Of a DNA stretch of 64,000 nt, positions 1 to 9,624 are shown in pieces; position 1 is the first letter of the stretch, and each line of letters starts with the position of its first letter. The DNA is from Hellea sp965224755. GTDB lineage: Bacteria; Pseudomonadota; Alphaproteobacteria; Caulobacterales; Maricaulaceae. The translations under genes and the position numbers were made by a program. The stretch is taken from assembly GCA_965224755.1 (NCBI GenBank), contig OZ245061.1, positions 744,001 to 808,000 on the forward strand. The letters run 5' to 3'. The notes beneath the pieces were generated by a model. It had not been told where the DNA came from. It ran no database searches and saw only the letters and a program-made list of their open reading frames with translations.

Positions 1-833
1 TTGGAGGGCAGTTTGGCGAATGTATCATTACGGGTTCGTCCTGAAACAACGATATGGCTAGGGTAGTCTGGATAGGATTTTTCTATAAGGGCTTTTTGCG
101 CCTCCCCCCAAACGATCGTGATGTGTGGCGCTGTGGCCGCTTCAAATTCATTGCTGGAATTTTTAATGGCAAATGAAAACATCATTTCTTGGCCAATACC
201 TAGTTTGATATTGGCTGAAACGATATTTTGCTGTCGGGCTGCGCTTACAATATATGGCATCACATCAAGCCGTCCTGCCATCACCAGTTTAGGCTTTAAC
301 AGGGAAAAAACCTCAGACCATAAATTATAAAGTGCGCTCATATTCGTACTTAAATTTGGTATATCAGTTTTGAGTTTTTGTTCCATATGGTCTTTAAAAT
401 TGATGCCGCGATATGAGAAAAGATCAGAAAAGTTTGAATCAGAGTGAAGGGAATCATAACGACCTTCAAATAGTTCGCGCGTTTTTGCACGTTCTTTTGA
501 CAGAGGGTATTTAATATCAGCGAAATTAATTTCAGTAACGAATCCGGGGTGCTTATCTGTGTAACTACGTTTTTCGGTATCGAAGTGAGGCGGCTTACCT
601 GCATATATAATGGTGAGGCACCATCCCAGCCTATTGCACATGTCAATAAGGGCTTCAGGAATGTTCTCGGCATATTCATCTCTGAGAACCCATTGATTTT
701 TTGCGTCCAAATACCATTTATTACCTGGATGACCTCTGGCAATAAATATAGCGCGTGGTCTGTCATCCGTTTCCAGCCCGAGGATTGCTGAAATGCGGTT
801 AATATCTATTTTATAAAATATAGAGTCGCTCAT
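1..833 (-). CDS. Surface-glycan biosynthesis/transferase-like protein, 3' end outside window
   Basis: An open frame runs from ATG at 833 on the minus strand off the left edge (about 277 residues visible), starting MSDSIFYKIDINRISAIL. Near the visible end, VWGEAQKALIEKS and VVSGRTRNDTFAKL resemble the 'wGe' and 'G-x-x-R-x-D' segments of GT-B-like surface-carbohydrate and CDP-glycerol-transferase-like proteins. This assignment rests on motif memory and is tentative. Its ATG overlaps the TGA of the upstream coiled-coil gene (ATGA, 830-833), which suggests translational coupling and one operon. It probably acts in the cytoplasm on a glycan or glycan carrier. The C-terminus is not seen. Confidence 0.6.
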   Translation of the reverse strand, partial: MSDSIFYKIDINRISAILGLETDDRPRAIFIARGHPGNKWYLDAKNQWVLRDEYAENIPEALIDMCNRLGWCLTIIYAGKPPHFDTEKRSYTDKHPGFVTEINFADIKYPLSKERAKTRELFEGRYDSLHSDSNFSDLFSYRGINFKDHMEQKLKTDIPNLSTNMSALYNLWSEVFSLLKPKLVMAGRLDVMPYIVSAARQQNIVSANIKLGIGQEMMFSFAIKNSSNEFEAATAPHITIVWGEAQKALIEKSYPDYPSHIVVSGRTRNDTFAKLPS

Positions 834-3046
834 GACTTTAGATATTCCAATACGGACTGGCGGGCGAGGTGGACGGCATTAAATGTTCTGACAATAGCCG
901 CCTTGCGGATTTTAAGGCGGTCTTGAATTTTGGAGGGCAGTAATGTTTTGTCGTCCTTCAAAAACCCTGCATCTCTATCATATTCCATAATAAACCGGGC
1001 TAGGGCAAAGCGTATGCGGCTGTTCAGAAACTGGGTATTTTTTAACTCTGACTTATCCGCAAGCGGTTTACGGCTACGATAGGTCAGTGGAATGGGCCAC
1101 CAACTATCAAGTATTGCTTCAAGATTTTTAAGTGTCTGAATGGCCACGAGCTCGTTATCTTGCGGCTCTCGCAAATAAATAATAAGTGTTTCTGATAATC
1201 TCATGGCTCTCAAAAGAATTTCATGACGTTTGGTTTTAGCTTTGGAAGCGTTTTTAGACTCGCTTGGTTTGTTTGCTGGCAAGTAAATTGCCAAGCGCGA
1301 TATACCGGAGATAATTTTTCGGGAGGGTGGCGGCGTGTCAAAAATAGGATGATTTTGAAACCGCTCATAATCGCGACCGGATGACCGTATGGCGTAGTTA
1401 TTAAAGTTAAAGATGCGGGCTTGTTTTAATAATTGCTCACGCTCTTCTGTTTTTTGCTGTGCTATCCGAGCTTGTTGATCTTCACGATCTTGCAGTTTTT
1501 GTTTAGCTGTTTCCATTGCGGATATTATTTTTTGTTCTCTGGCTATCCCTCTCTCATATTCCACAGCTTCCCGTTTAGCCTCAGCGTTGGCCTTGGCAAT
1601 CATTTGCTTTTCCAGCCGAATGGCGGCGCGGTCCCGGGCTTTTTCCTGAGCCGCCTCTTTGGCCGCAGCTTTAGCGGTCTCCATTTTTTCTTGTGCCAGC
1701 CGTTCTTTTTCGCGGGCGATGCGCTTGCGCGCGCGCGCTTTTTCCTCTGCCGTTTTCAAGGCGGCGATTGTTTTTTGTTCTCTGGCTAAAGCCCTTTCAT
1801 ATTCCAGAGCTTCCCGTTTGGCCTCGGCCTTGGCCTTGGCGATACTTTTGGCTTCGGCCTGCGCAGCTTCGCGCGCCTTAATATTCTGCTTCGCTATTTT
1901 AGCGGCTTCGAGTATCTTAGCTTCCCGTGCCAATTGGCGTTCACGCTTAACGGCGTCTCCTTTGGCTTGGGCCTTGGCCTTGGCAATCATTTGCTTTTCC
2001 AGCCGAATGGCGGCGCGGTCCCGGGCTTTTTCCTGAGCCGCCTCTTTGGCCGCAGCTTTAGCGGTCTCCATTTTTTCTTGTGCCAGCCGTTCTTTTTCGC
2101 GGGCGATGCGCTTGCGCGCGCGCGCTTTTTCCTCTGCCGTTTTCAAGGCGGCGATTGTTTTTTGTTCTCTGGCTAAAGCCCTTTCATATTCCAGAGCTTC
2201 CCGTTTGGCCTCGGCCTTGGCCTTGGCGATACTTTTGGCTTCGGCCTGCGCAGCTTCGCGCGCCTTAATATTCTGCTTCGCTATTTTAGCGGCTTCGAGA
2301 ATATTCTGCTCCCGCGTCAATTGGCGTTCAAGCACAATTGCATCTCGTTTCGCTACGGCTTTGGCTCTGGCCTGGACTCTCGCCTGGGCGCGGGCGGCGG
2401 CCTCTTTCCGTTGATTTTCGCGCTTTTCTAAGATGTCGCGAGCTCGTTTTTCTCTTTCATTTTTTTCGGCTTCTAACTTGGCTAATGCAGCGTTTTTGAT
2501 ATCGAGATATGTCTTTCGAAGATCGCCCTCTAAGATATCTTCAAATTCTAGAAAAGTTGCATTTGGAGATCGGGATTTTACGCATTTCATGGCGATGTCG
2601 CGATGCCAATAAACTGTCTCTCCGATGCCGGCGAATACAACCTCGTCTGGATCGTGATTTTCCAGCGCGGTCAAGATGGTATCAATTACCAGATAGCGAG
2701 TTTGAATAATCGGCGTAAATCGAAGAACCCATCCTAAATAACCGGATGGACCGGATGAAGAGAGCCGAAAACAATCTTCCAAATCTGTATGATTTTCCAA
2801 CGGCGTTCCGCCAAGATGAGCTTGCCAGTCATAAACATCGTTAAATATGCGGCGGGTGTGATGTTCCCCTAAAATATCGATGGGGTTTTTTATGTCGTAA
2901 TATGAAGTTTTAAGCGGGTAACGGATATTGTTGAAAGACGGCGTAATGCACGCCACATTGTGGCTTTTTACATAATCCGATGTTGCAAAAAATGGCTTTA
3001 GGACATTCTCTTCAATGGAGAAAAATATGAAGAGGGTTTTGCGCAT
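830..3046 (-). CDS. Large coiled-coil protein in glycan cluster, function unknown
   Basis: 738 residues. Residues 1 to about 190 form a globular domain (starts MRKTLFIFFSIEENVLKPFF) of a kind found in glycan clusters. Residues about 190-520 are an extreme Ala/Lys/Glu/Arg-rich helix with recurring AKAEAKREA and EKARARKRIAREKERLAQEK units, predicted to be a long coiled coil. Residues about 560-738 are a second globular domain. At DNA level the coil contains a tandem duplication with a 387-bp (129-codon) offset. The gene overlaps the next one downstream by ATGA. I do not recognise a catalytic motif. A scaffold or chain-length/localisation role in polymer synthesis is only an inference from the neighbours. 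Confidence 0.75.
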   Translation of the reverse strand: MRKTLFIFFSIEENVLKPFFATSDYVKSHNVACITPSFNNIRYPLKTSYYDIKNPIDILGEHHTRRIFNDVYDWQAHLGGTPLENHTDLEDCFRLSSSGPSGYLGWVLRFTPIIQTRYLVIDTILTALENHDPDEVVFAGIGETVYWHRDIAMKCVKSRSPNATFLEFEDILEGDLRKTYLDIKNAALAKLEAEKNEREKRARDILEKRENQRKEAAARAQARVQARAKAVAKRDAIVLERQLTREQNILEAAKIAKQNIKAREAAQAEAKSIAKAKAEAKREALEYERALAREQKTIAALKTAEEKARARKRIAREKERLAQEKMETAKAAAKEAAQEKARDRAAIRLEKQMIAKAKAQAKGDAVKRERQLAREAKILEAAKIAKQNIKAREAAQAEAKSIAKAKAEAKREALEYERALAREQKTIAALKTAEEKARARKRIAREKERLAQEKMETAKAAAKEAAQEKARDRAAIRLEKQMIAKANAEAKREAVEYERGIAREQKIISAMETAKQKLQDREDQQARIAQQKTEEREQLLKQARIFNFNNYAIRSSGRDYERFQNHPIFDTPPPSRKIISGISRLAIYLPANKPSESKNASKAKTKRHEILLRAMRLSETLIIYLREPQDNELVAIQTLKNLEAILDSWWPIPLTYRSRKPLADKSELKNTQFLNSRIRFALARFIMEYDRDAGFLKDDKTLLPSKIQDRLKIRKAAIVRTFNAVHLARQSVLEYLKS
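1591..2299. repeat. In-frame tandem duplication inside coiled-coil gene (387-bp offset)
   Basis: The stretch 1591-1912 recurs at 1978-2299, 387 bp later, with no difference that I could see over about 322 bp. The intervening 65 bp are a diverged version of the flank. The offset is a multiple of three, so the duplication adds 129 residues of coil without breaking the frame. Both copies carry an alternating GC run (near 1727-1738 and 2114-2125). Confidence 0.9.
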
Positions 3047-3137
3047 TGTTCTTTAAACTCCCCCTTAAATCCTGAATTTAGGCTTTAAATTTTATGATGG
3101 TTTTCGATCTTGAACTCAAGATAATTCTTGGACGGGC

Positions 3138-4109
3138 CTAAGCTGTACAAGCCCCGCCTTTATGCATGACGGCATAGATGGCTTCCATGTGATTGGCATG
3201 GGTCTTAAGGGTAATGAGTTTTTCGGGGTCTGTCCCATCCAAAAAAGCTTCAAGTTGTTTGAAAATGCCCGGTTTGAAGCTTGTGTCCAAATCGTGATCC
3301 AGTTCAATCTCCGTAATGGCAAATCCATCTATAGGTCGAGAGAATAATTTTTCCAGGGGCTGTAAAGAGAGAGCGTGTTTCGGCGTGTAAATTTCAACGG
3401 CCCAGCGAGGGGCTGATGTCCAGTCTCCGTGATAGCTGAATAATGCGCCCTTATCCGAAATCCCGTGTCCGGCATATTTGGCCGCAGATCCATGCCAGCT
3501 CTGAGCGCCCTCTACCTTAGCTTCAAGTGTAGTTGGAAAGCCGCCGAGGAAAAAGGCCATGTCCAAGACATGAGATGTGTTGGCATAAAACCAATTTTGC
3601 TTAACAATATCGGCAATAGCCGAGCTGCTGATAATATGGGAGTATTCCGAAATTTCAAAGCGGAAGGAACTCACACCTCCATCCGCTTCGATCATGTCTA
3701 TGGCTTTCTGCACAGATGCGTAGAAACGACGATTATAGGCGACGAATATATTCGCGGCGTGACTTGCGCATTGATCGCAAAGCGCCCTGACTTCTGTGGG
3801 ATCAAGGCCTGCAGGTTTTTCAACCAAAATTTTAGGTACACCAGCATGCGTAAGCTGCTGCACAGCCTTTGCAAGTTGGGGCACAGGCAGAGCAATGATG
3901 GCATGGGATATGTCACTGACATCTGCGACGCCGAGATAAGTCTCCAGCCCGCCTTGAATAACATTATAGCCGACGGCCTCTGTGAAGGCCTTGGCAGAGC
4001 CTTCTCCGCGGCCAATCACGATGAGGTCTCTATTTTGGGATTTAAGGGCTTTTGCGTAGGCTATGGCCATAGGCCCAGCCCCGATCAGTAAAGTTTTTGA
4101 TCCAGACAT
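3138..4109 (-). CDS. Gfo/Idh/MocA-family oxidoreductase
   Basis: NAD(P)-dependent oxidoreductase of about 323 aa. The N-terminal Rossmann loop is TLLIGAGPMA and the conserved EKPAG follows about 100 residues in, both hallmarks of the family. I chose ATG 4109 (MSGSKTLL) because GAGGA lies just upstream; an ATG at 4121 is possible. The gene is divergent from the SDR gene at 4319 across about 200 bp that should hold both promoters. With a neighbouring SDR and CMP-sugar synthetases it probably modifies a nucleotide- or nonulosonate-type sugar. The substrate is unknown. Confidence 0.85.
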   Translation of the reverse strand: MSGSKTLLIGAGPMAIAYAKALKSQNRDLIVIGRGEGSAKAFTEAVGYNVIQGGLETYLGVADVSDISHAIIALPVPQLAKAVQQLTHAGVPKILVEKPAGLDPTEVRALCDQCASHAANIFVAYNRRFYASVQKAIDMIEADGGVSSFRFEISEYSHIISSSAIADIVKQNWFYANTSHVLDMAFFLGGFPTTLEAKVEGAQSWHGSAAKYAGHGISDKGALFSYHGDWTSAPRWAVEIYTPKHALSLQPLEKLFSRPIDGFAITEIELDHDLDTSFKPGIFKQLEAFLDGTDPEKLITLKTHANHMEAIYAVMHKGGACTA

Positions 4110-4318
4110 ATGTCCTCGCATTCCAATATAGAGTTAAGCAGATTAAGCATTGGGGCGCACATAAGATACCTTGGAAATTTTTACCAGTATTTTTCTCATA
4201 TCTTTTGGCTTGCTCGACGACTTGGTATATATTCACTTGCATCTGAGGGTAGCTGTAATAATAGGCTGGCTTTATTAATGAGTCCATTGCTAGGAAGCGT
4301 GCGGCGAAAGAGAGGCCT

Positions 4319-5143
4319 ATGTCCGGTTTTGAAAACAAATTTCAGTTGGATGACCAAATTGTTTTACTAACGGGCGGGTTGGGTATTCTTGGCCAGAATT
4401 TTGCGCGTGGATTTTTGGATTCAGGTGCCGTTGTCGCGATCTGTGATTTAGCCCCTGACACAGCCGAGCAAACGCAGGGTTTATTCCCCGAATTGTACAG
4501 TACAGGAAGAGTGCGGGGATATTCGCTCGATATTGCTAATTTTGCTCAGACCAAAGACGTTGTTGCAGAGATCAACCGCTCGCTTGGAAATATTACCCAT
4601 TTAATGAATAATGCCGCCTCTAAAGGTTCAGACATTCATGCCTTTATGTCGGGACCTAATGATTTTGACATGAAGACATGGGCTGAAGTCATGTCTGTAA
4701 ATGTAGATGCCGGATTTCATCTGGCGCAAATTGTTGGCAATAATATGATCGCGAAAAAAATACAGGGCAGCATGACTTTTGTTTCCAGTATTTATGGTAT
4801 TATTGCGCCTAATCCAGACTTATATGAAGGCTCGCAATATATGGGCACTCAAATCAATACGCCGCCGGTTTATTCAGCGTCAAAATCGGCGGTTATCGGT
4901 TTATGCCGCTATTTGGCTGCCTATTGGGGCGAGCATGGTATTCGGGTTAATTGCCTAACGCCCGGCGGAGTGTTTTCGGGACAAAACAAGGCCTTTCAAG
5001 ACCGCTATAGCGCCCGCGTGCCATTAAAACGTTTGGCACAACCTCATGAAATGGTTGGCCCGGCGGTCTTTCTGGCTTCCGATGCAGCTTCCTATATCAC
5101 AGGCACCAATATCGTTGTTGATGGCGGTTTTTCACAATGGTAA
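4319..5143 (+). CDS. Short-chain dehydrogenase/reductase (SDR)
   Basis: 274 residues, classical SDR. The cofactor loop TGGLGILG is at residues 18-25, NNAA at 97-100, the catalytic Ser near 156, and Tyr185-xxx-Lys189 in YSASKSA. The C-terminal VVDGG is typical of the FabG-like group. GAGAGG precedes the ATG. It starts a plus-strand run with the two cytidylyltransferase-like genes. In this setting a role in making a modified sugar (compare the SDRs of legionaminic/pseudaminic clusters) is more likely than fatty-acid synthesis, but the substrate cannot be read from sequence. Confidence 0.88.
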   Translation: MSGFENKFQLDDQIVLLTGGLGILGQNFARGFLDSGAVVAICDLAPDTAEQTQGLFPELYSTGRVRGYSLDIANFAQTKDVVAEINRSLGNITHLMNNAASKGSDIHAFMSGPNDFDMKTWAEVMSVNVDAGFHLAQIVGNNMIAKKIQGSMTFVSSIYGIIAPNPDLYEGSQYMGTQINTPPVYSASKSAVIGLCRYLAAYWGEHGIRVNCLTPGGVFSGQNKAFQDRYSARVPLKRLAQPHEMVGPAVFLASDAASYITGTNIVVDGGFSQW

Positions 5144-5177
5144 TGATAGCGCAACGTGCCTGTAAAAGTCAGGAAAA

Positions 5178-5879
5178 ATGACACCCGCATTTATAGCTGT
5201 GACGGACGATGTTACTTGGCGCGATTTGGCATTATGCGCCATTTCGGGATGTCCGGTGCTTAAGCACATTATATTGGCGGCCCAAGCCTGTACGGCAATA
5301 GATAAGGTTTTTGTTATTTCGCAGGATGCGCGTATTTCAGCTTTGGCAGAGAGGGCTGGTTCAGTAGCAATGCCGTATTTTCCAAATGAAATTGAGCGTA
5401 ATCCTACCTTGCCGGCTGTGATTGCCGGGGCTTTAAATAAAGTGAGTTCGGAATATGGAATATGCGAATGTTTCGTGAATTTGGACGCTTACTCGCCGCT
5501 TCTATCGACTGCGGATATAAATAATTGTTTCGCTCTCTATGCGCAGGAAGGCACTCAATCTGTTATCAGTGTTGTTGAGAGCGAGCTGGTGCCGGGGAGA
5601 TTTTGGGCGCTCGATAGTGATATTGAGAACGCTGATATGAAGCCCTATTATGTCGCGGCGGACCCTTTCAAAAGACGGCAGGAACAAGATAGCGCCTATG
5701 TGCCCAATTATGTCATCAGTATATGCGAGACTCAGGCCTTTATGGCTGATGGCGGAAGTTCATTTCGTACAGGCTTGTCGCGGGGGTGTGAGATGAGTGA
5801 TAAAGCCTCCGTCAGAATTACCAGCCCACGAGATTATGCTTTTGTCAAGGCGTTGATGGAAGGTGAGGCGGTCCTATGA
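5178..5879 (+). CDS. Degenerate cytidylyltransferase-like protein (NeuA-fold paralogue)
   Basis: 233 residues. CPVLKHIILAA, DKVFVISQDARISALAERAG and a later ITSPRDYAFVKAL segment follow the layout of acylneuraminate cytidylyltransferases. However, the N-terminal PARGGSK...KN nucleotide-binding signature is absent; the corresponding region reads MTPAFIAVTDDVTWRDLALC. The stop overlaps the start of the canonical synthetase (ATGA, 5876-5879), so the pair is co-translated. It may be an inactive partner, an allosteric subunit, or a nucleotidyltransferase with altered specificity. Confidence 0.7.
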   Translation: MTPAFIAVTDDVTWRDLALCAISGCPVLKHIILAAQACTAIDKVFVISQDARISALAERAGSVAMPYFPNEIERNPTLPAVIAGALNKVSSEYGICECFVNLDAYSPLLSTADINNCFALYAQEGTQSVISVVESELVPGRFWALDSDIENADMKPYYVAADPFKRRQEQDSAYVPNYVISICETQAFMADGGSSFRTGLSRGCEMSDKASVRITSPRDYAFVKALMEGEAVL

Positions 5880-6601
5880 CTATTTCACCGAAAAAAATCT
5901 TGACCCTCATACCGGCCCGAGGCGGTTCAAAAGGCATATTACGGAAGAATGTACAGCTATTAGGACAGGCACCTCTGGTGGCCTGGTCAATCAAAGCGGC
6001 CCAAGCTACGCCGCTTTTAAAAGATATTTATTTATCAACCAATGATGAAGACATTGCTCGTGCAGGACGTGCGGCGGGCGCAGAAATATTGAGGCGGCCC
6101 GACAGACTATCTCAAGATGCCTCGACTGTCGTTAGTATGGTTGACCATCATTTGGCCGAGTTTAATTCCCGGGGTATAGGTTATGATTATGTGATTTACC
6201 TCGAACCGACATCGCCCTTCCGGACTTCTGAGGAGATTACAAATTGTCTGCAGAAAATGGTTGCTGGCGGTTATGATTCTGTCGCCACATTTGCACCAAC
6301 CCTTCATCACCCCGGCAATCTACTGTCAATGGGTAAGGAGGGACAGTTATCGTCTTATGATGGCGGAAAGCTGGCGGTTCAATCAGGCCAAAAAACTTAC
6401 GCCCTCAGCGGAGCTGTCTATGCCTTTGATATCAAGGCGTTTCAGGCGCAGCGCCCGGGCGGGATTTTTTTTGGCCGTAAAGGGCATATTATTCAAACAA
6501 GTCCGGCAATAGATATTGATTACCCCATTGATCTTATGGCGGCGCGTGCATGTTTGCCTTATTTGGACAATAGTTTTTTCAAAGATATTGGGTTAGTATG
6601 A
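5876..6601 (+). CDS. Acylneuraminate cytidylyltransferase family protein (CMP-sugar synthetase)
   Basis: 241 residues. The CTP-binding signature PARGGSKG is at 13-20, with the paired Lys-Asn at 24-25, STNDEDIA near 54-61, EPTSPFR at 110-116, and a C-terminal IDIDYPIDL typical of NeuA/PseF/LegF/PtmB. The enzyme joins CMP from CTP to a 2-keto-3-deoxy sugar acid in the cytoplasm. Which nonulosonic acid is used is not determinable. It overlaps the preceding paralogue by 4 bp. Confidence 0.88.
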   Translation: MTISPKKILTLIPARGGSKGILRKNVQLLGQAPLVAWSIKAAQATPLLKDIYLSTNDEDIARAGRAAGAEILRRPDRLSQDASTVVSMVDHHLAEFNSRGIGYDYVIYLEPTSPFRTSEEITNCLQKMVAGGYDSVATFAPTLHHPGNLLSMGKEGQLSSYDGGKLAVQSGQKTYALSGAVYAFDIKAFQAQRPGGIFFGRKGHIIQTSPAIDIDYPIDLMAARACLPYLDNSFFKDIGLV

Positions 6602-6803
6602 GGGCTTAAGTTTGATCTCAGCAGGGTTATTCATTTTGGCATGATCAATATATGCAGTGATAAGAGAACAAGCCCAACTGTGCTCAGTATAGTTAGGCTG
6701 TTGACTACTACTTACCTCGCTATAAACCAAAGCCTATGATAACGTGCGAATATTATATATGTTTTAAAAGGACTATTTTACGCCATATCTCCGGGGTAAA
6801 GCT

Positions 6804-9578
6804 TTGTTGAAGCGTATTAAAAGGGCCTCAAAGTCATTATATAAAGCCGCGCGGTATGAAGATATGCGGGCAGTACGGACTCTGTTGGGGAATTATGCTG
6901 AGCAGATCAAGGTTGAAAATCCTCGATTTTTTAAATCGCGAAATTCCTCACGCCTAGATGATAACTACGAAGGCACAGATTTTCCAGAAATTCTCACGGC
7001 CTTAAAAGAATATGAAGGACTGACGAATATTTTACGCAGAACCTATCGTTGGGGCCCTGTCAGTGCCAATGGGCTCTTTTTATATATGATAAGATTAGAA
7101 GAGGCTGAGTATGACGCGCTTTGGGCCGAGTGCAGGGCGGCATTGGTTCACGTTACGCAAGGGGCAGCTTATCATTTCCTGATGGTCATCGCAGCTTATC
7201 TTGAATGGGTCAGACAAGACCATAGTGCATTGCTTGTGAGGGTGAATGCGCAATTTTACAATATTAGTGGTGTCATGCATCTGGACAAGACGCTACGGAT
7301 TTTAATCTTGCCGCTACTCCTCATGAAGCCGCGTTCATTTGCCGAGATTGAATCTTTGTGGAACGACGAAGATATAGGTCTTTCAAAGCCGGATATAGAG
7401 GTAGCCACAAAGGCTACTTTGATACTTGTCGAAGGGGATATTCCGCCGCAAAGAGTTGAAGAGTACATTCAGTATTATTACCCCAATTCGGAAAGTTATA
7501 CGATCTGCTTTCTTGCAAGGCCGGGGGATATTATTGCCCGGTACCAGGCCCATTTTTCAAAATGGGAAAATGTCCTTTTCCCTGATCTTCTTGTTGATTT
7601 TACGGGTAATTACGTCGCGCGCATGAAACCCGTATCGGAGTTGGCGCGCATTTTAGCTGACCGTATTATTGAAGATATTTCGGATTCTGAAACGAAGCCT
7701 GCGCTTAAAGATAGATTAGAATATTACAATGAAGTTTTGTCCTTGGCTGCGGATGATCAAATTTATCGTTTTTTGAGAGTTCTATGTGCGCTTGAAGGAT
7801 TGATGAAGACCCGCAACTTTGATCATTCATTTATCGCCACATTGAGTGGGGGGTATCTCTATCCGGCGCTGGCCGTTATTCGCCAGTTTTGTAGCCGGAA
7901 TGATATCCGTATTACGACTATTGCTAAATCTGCCTCGGTACAGCTCAGGCTGTTCCAAACGATGCAAGATGCCCTTCGGAATGACTTGCCTGAGCCTGTT
8001 GCCGTGCAGGAAGACGGGGTAAACCTTTCCGCTCTGAAGCCGGTTTTTCGAGACAGAATCGGCCCTCTCCATCTCGCAAAGATCGAGCTGAAGACCATGA
8101 GCGAGGGTGATATCCAGAATCAGATAAAACAACGCGAAGATATTACGACTCAGGCCTGGAAGGCCTTGTTTGGCGGCAAAAAGCCTTTGAATAAATCCCA
8201 AGATATCACGCATAAAATCATTCTTGAAAAAGCCCAATTTATTGGCTTTGTGCATAAGCCAGATGAGAAATGGCTTGATCAGGCCGTCTGTATTTGCGCC
8301 AATTTGGATGACCGTGTTTATGGGCCTTTGGCGCAGCGTCTATTGCGAGAATATGCAGGTAAAAGAGATATTTTATTCTATGATTACTCGCCGCGGGCTA
8401 GTGAAAAAGTGAAACAATTAATTTTAGAGCTTCCCGTTACGACCCGTATGGTGGTTTTCAATTACCGTGATGTGCAGACTGAATTCCATTTGGAATTTGA
8501 CTTTGATAAAAGGTACAGAAACAAGAAAAGCGACAATATCTTCGAAGGCATTGAAAAACATCAAGCGTTGTCTTTGAATCAAACCTCTCTTCGGCGCTAT
8601 GTCAAGGATATGCAAATATCGCTTTATAACCGAGTCATACCTTTGCATCTCCGGCATGCCGTATTTTCCGAAGGCTTATTTTGCCATTTTGATGTTGATC
8701 GCCTCGTCATTTTCCCCACGCGCAATACCTATATTCGTATCGTGGCACAGGCGGCCCGCCTGTTTGGTATTTCCAGTCAAGAAATTCAAACCGTATTGGG
8801 CGGCCGTATGGTGCGCCACCGCACACCCAATACGAGTTACTGCTCGGTATTAGAGACATGGTCAAAGGGTTATTTCGAAGACTATCTTGGCTTTCCTACG
8901 GATCGGTTGACGTGCGGCGGCACGCACCGATATGATGAAATGATTGAGTTTATTCAGGCGGAATATCCCGCGCCCAAGCTTGCTGTATTACGAGATAAGG
9001 TTCTGGTCGGTGGCCTGGCGAGCAAGATTATTACCTTTGGTACACAGCCTATGGAAATTAACGATAACCTCCGATGCCTTGAAGTTTTATGCGAAGCTTT
9101 ACAGGATATGGATAGCGTCCATTTAGTTGTAAAATTACATCCGTTTGAACCAGACGAGAATATGCGGCGCTACAGGAATTGTATTTCAGATCATGGACTT
9201 CGGGAGCGATCTACCATCACTAAGGATTTGAATATCTATGCCATTATGATGCTCAGCGAAGTGGTCATTGCGCAAACCAGCAATATTCTGGTTGAAGCCG
9301 GGATTTTAAATCTAAGAGCCATTGCTCTGAATTTTGGAGATTATGTCCCGCCGATTGATTTTGAAGAAATGGGTGTGGCCTCCATGATTTATGACCCGAA
9401 GGCTCTAAAGCCTCTTATAGTGGACATTCTATCAAGCGATGACAGGGTATTGGATATGGATATTCGGCGCCAGAAACTCCTGGCCGAGAATCCTCAACTC
9501 TCAGACAAACAATTCATTCCGCGCATGCTGGCTTTAATTGACTCGATGCCGCCGCCCCGGCCCTGCCCGCGCGATTAA
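6804..9578 (+). CDS. Large glycan-transferase-like protein of the surface polysaccharide cluster
   Basis: 924 residues from a TTG start at 6804 (TTG 6807 is also possible). About 200 bp of non-coding DNA separate it from the CMP-sugar gene. The C-terminal third contains VVKLHPFEPDE (KLHPFE at residues 777-782) followed by IMMLSEVVIAQTSNILVEA. This is the layout of CDP-glycerol/capsule transferase-like GT-B proteins, in which a KxHP segment precedes a D/S-rich nucleotide site. The N-terminal 500 residues resemble nothing I know and may be helical repeats. A role in polymerising or transferring the activated sugar fits the cluster. Cytoplasmic; no signal peptide or membrane segment seen. Confidence 0.65.
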   Translation: MLKRIKRASKSLYKAARYEDMRAVRTLLGNYAEQIKVENPRFFKSRNSSRLDDNYEGTDFPEILTALKEYEGLTNILRRTYRWGPVSANGLFLYMIRLEEAEYDALWAECRAALVHVTQGAAYHFLMVIAAYLEWVRQDHSALLVRVNAQFYNISGVMHLDKTLRILILPLLLMKPRSFAEIESLWNDEDIGLSKPDIEVATKATLILVEGDIPPQRVEEYIQYYYPNSESYTICFLARPGDIIARYQAHFSKWENVLFPDLLVDFTGNYVARMKPVSELARILADRIIEDISDSETKPALKDRLEYYNEVLSLAADDQIYRFLRVLCALEGLMKTRNFDHSFIATLSGGYLYPALAVIRQFCSRNDIRITTIAKSASVQLRLFQTMQDALRNDLPEPVAVQEDGVNLSALKPVFRDRIGPLHLAKIELKTMSEGDIQNQIKQREDITTQAWKALFGGKKPLNKSQDITHKIILEKAQFIGFVHKPDEKWLDQAVCICANLDDRVYGPLAQRLLREYAGKRDILFYDYSPRASEKVKQLILELPVTTRMVVFNYRDVQTEFHLEFDFDKRYRNKKSDNIFEGIEKHQALSLNQTSLRRYVKDMQISLYNRVIPLHLRHAVFSEGLFCHFDVDRLVIFPTRNTYIRIVAQAARLFGISSQEIQTVLGGRMVRHRTPNTSYCSVLETWSKGYFEDYLGFPTDRLTCGGTHRYDEMIEFIQAEYPAPKLAVLRDKVLVGGLASKIITFGTQPMEINDNLRCLEVLCEALQDMDSVHLVVKLHPFEPDENMRRYRNCISDHGLRERSTITKDLNIYAIMMLSEVVIAQTSNILVEAGILNLRAIALNFGDYVPPIDFEEMGVASMIYDPKALKPLIVDILSSDDRVLDMDIRRQKLLAENPQLSDKQFIPRMLALIDSMPPPRPCPRD

Positions 9579-9624
9579 AAAGACCATTGATGGGGTGCCA
9601 AGAGCCATAAATATGGCGCGCTAA

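Noticed and set aside
350..766. 138-aa minus-strand frame
   Set aside because: The better frame starts at 833, runs through this region to the window edge, and is translationally coupled to its neighbour.
1433..2414. Plus-strand open frames opposite the coiled-coil gene
   Set aside because: Low-complexity antisense of an Ala/Lys/Glu-rich coding strand, duplicated with the repeat. No start sites or protein character.
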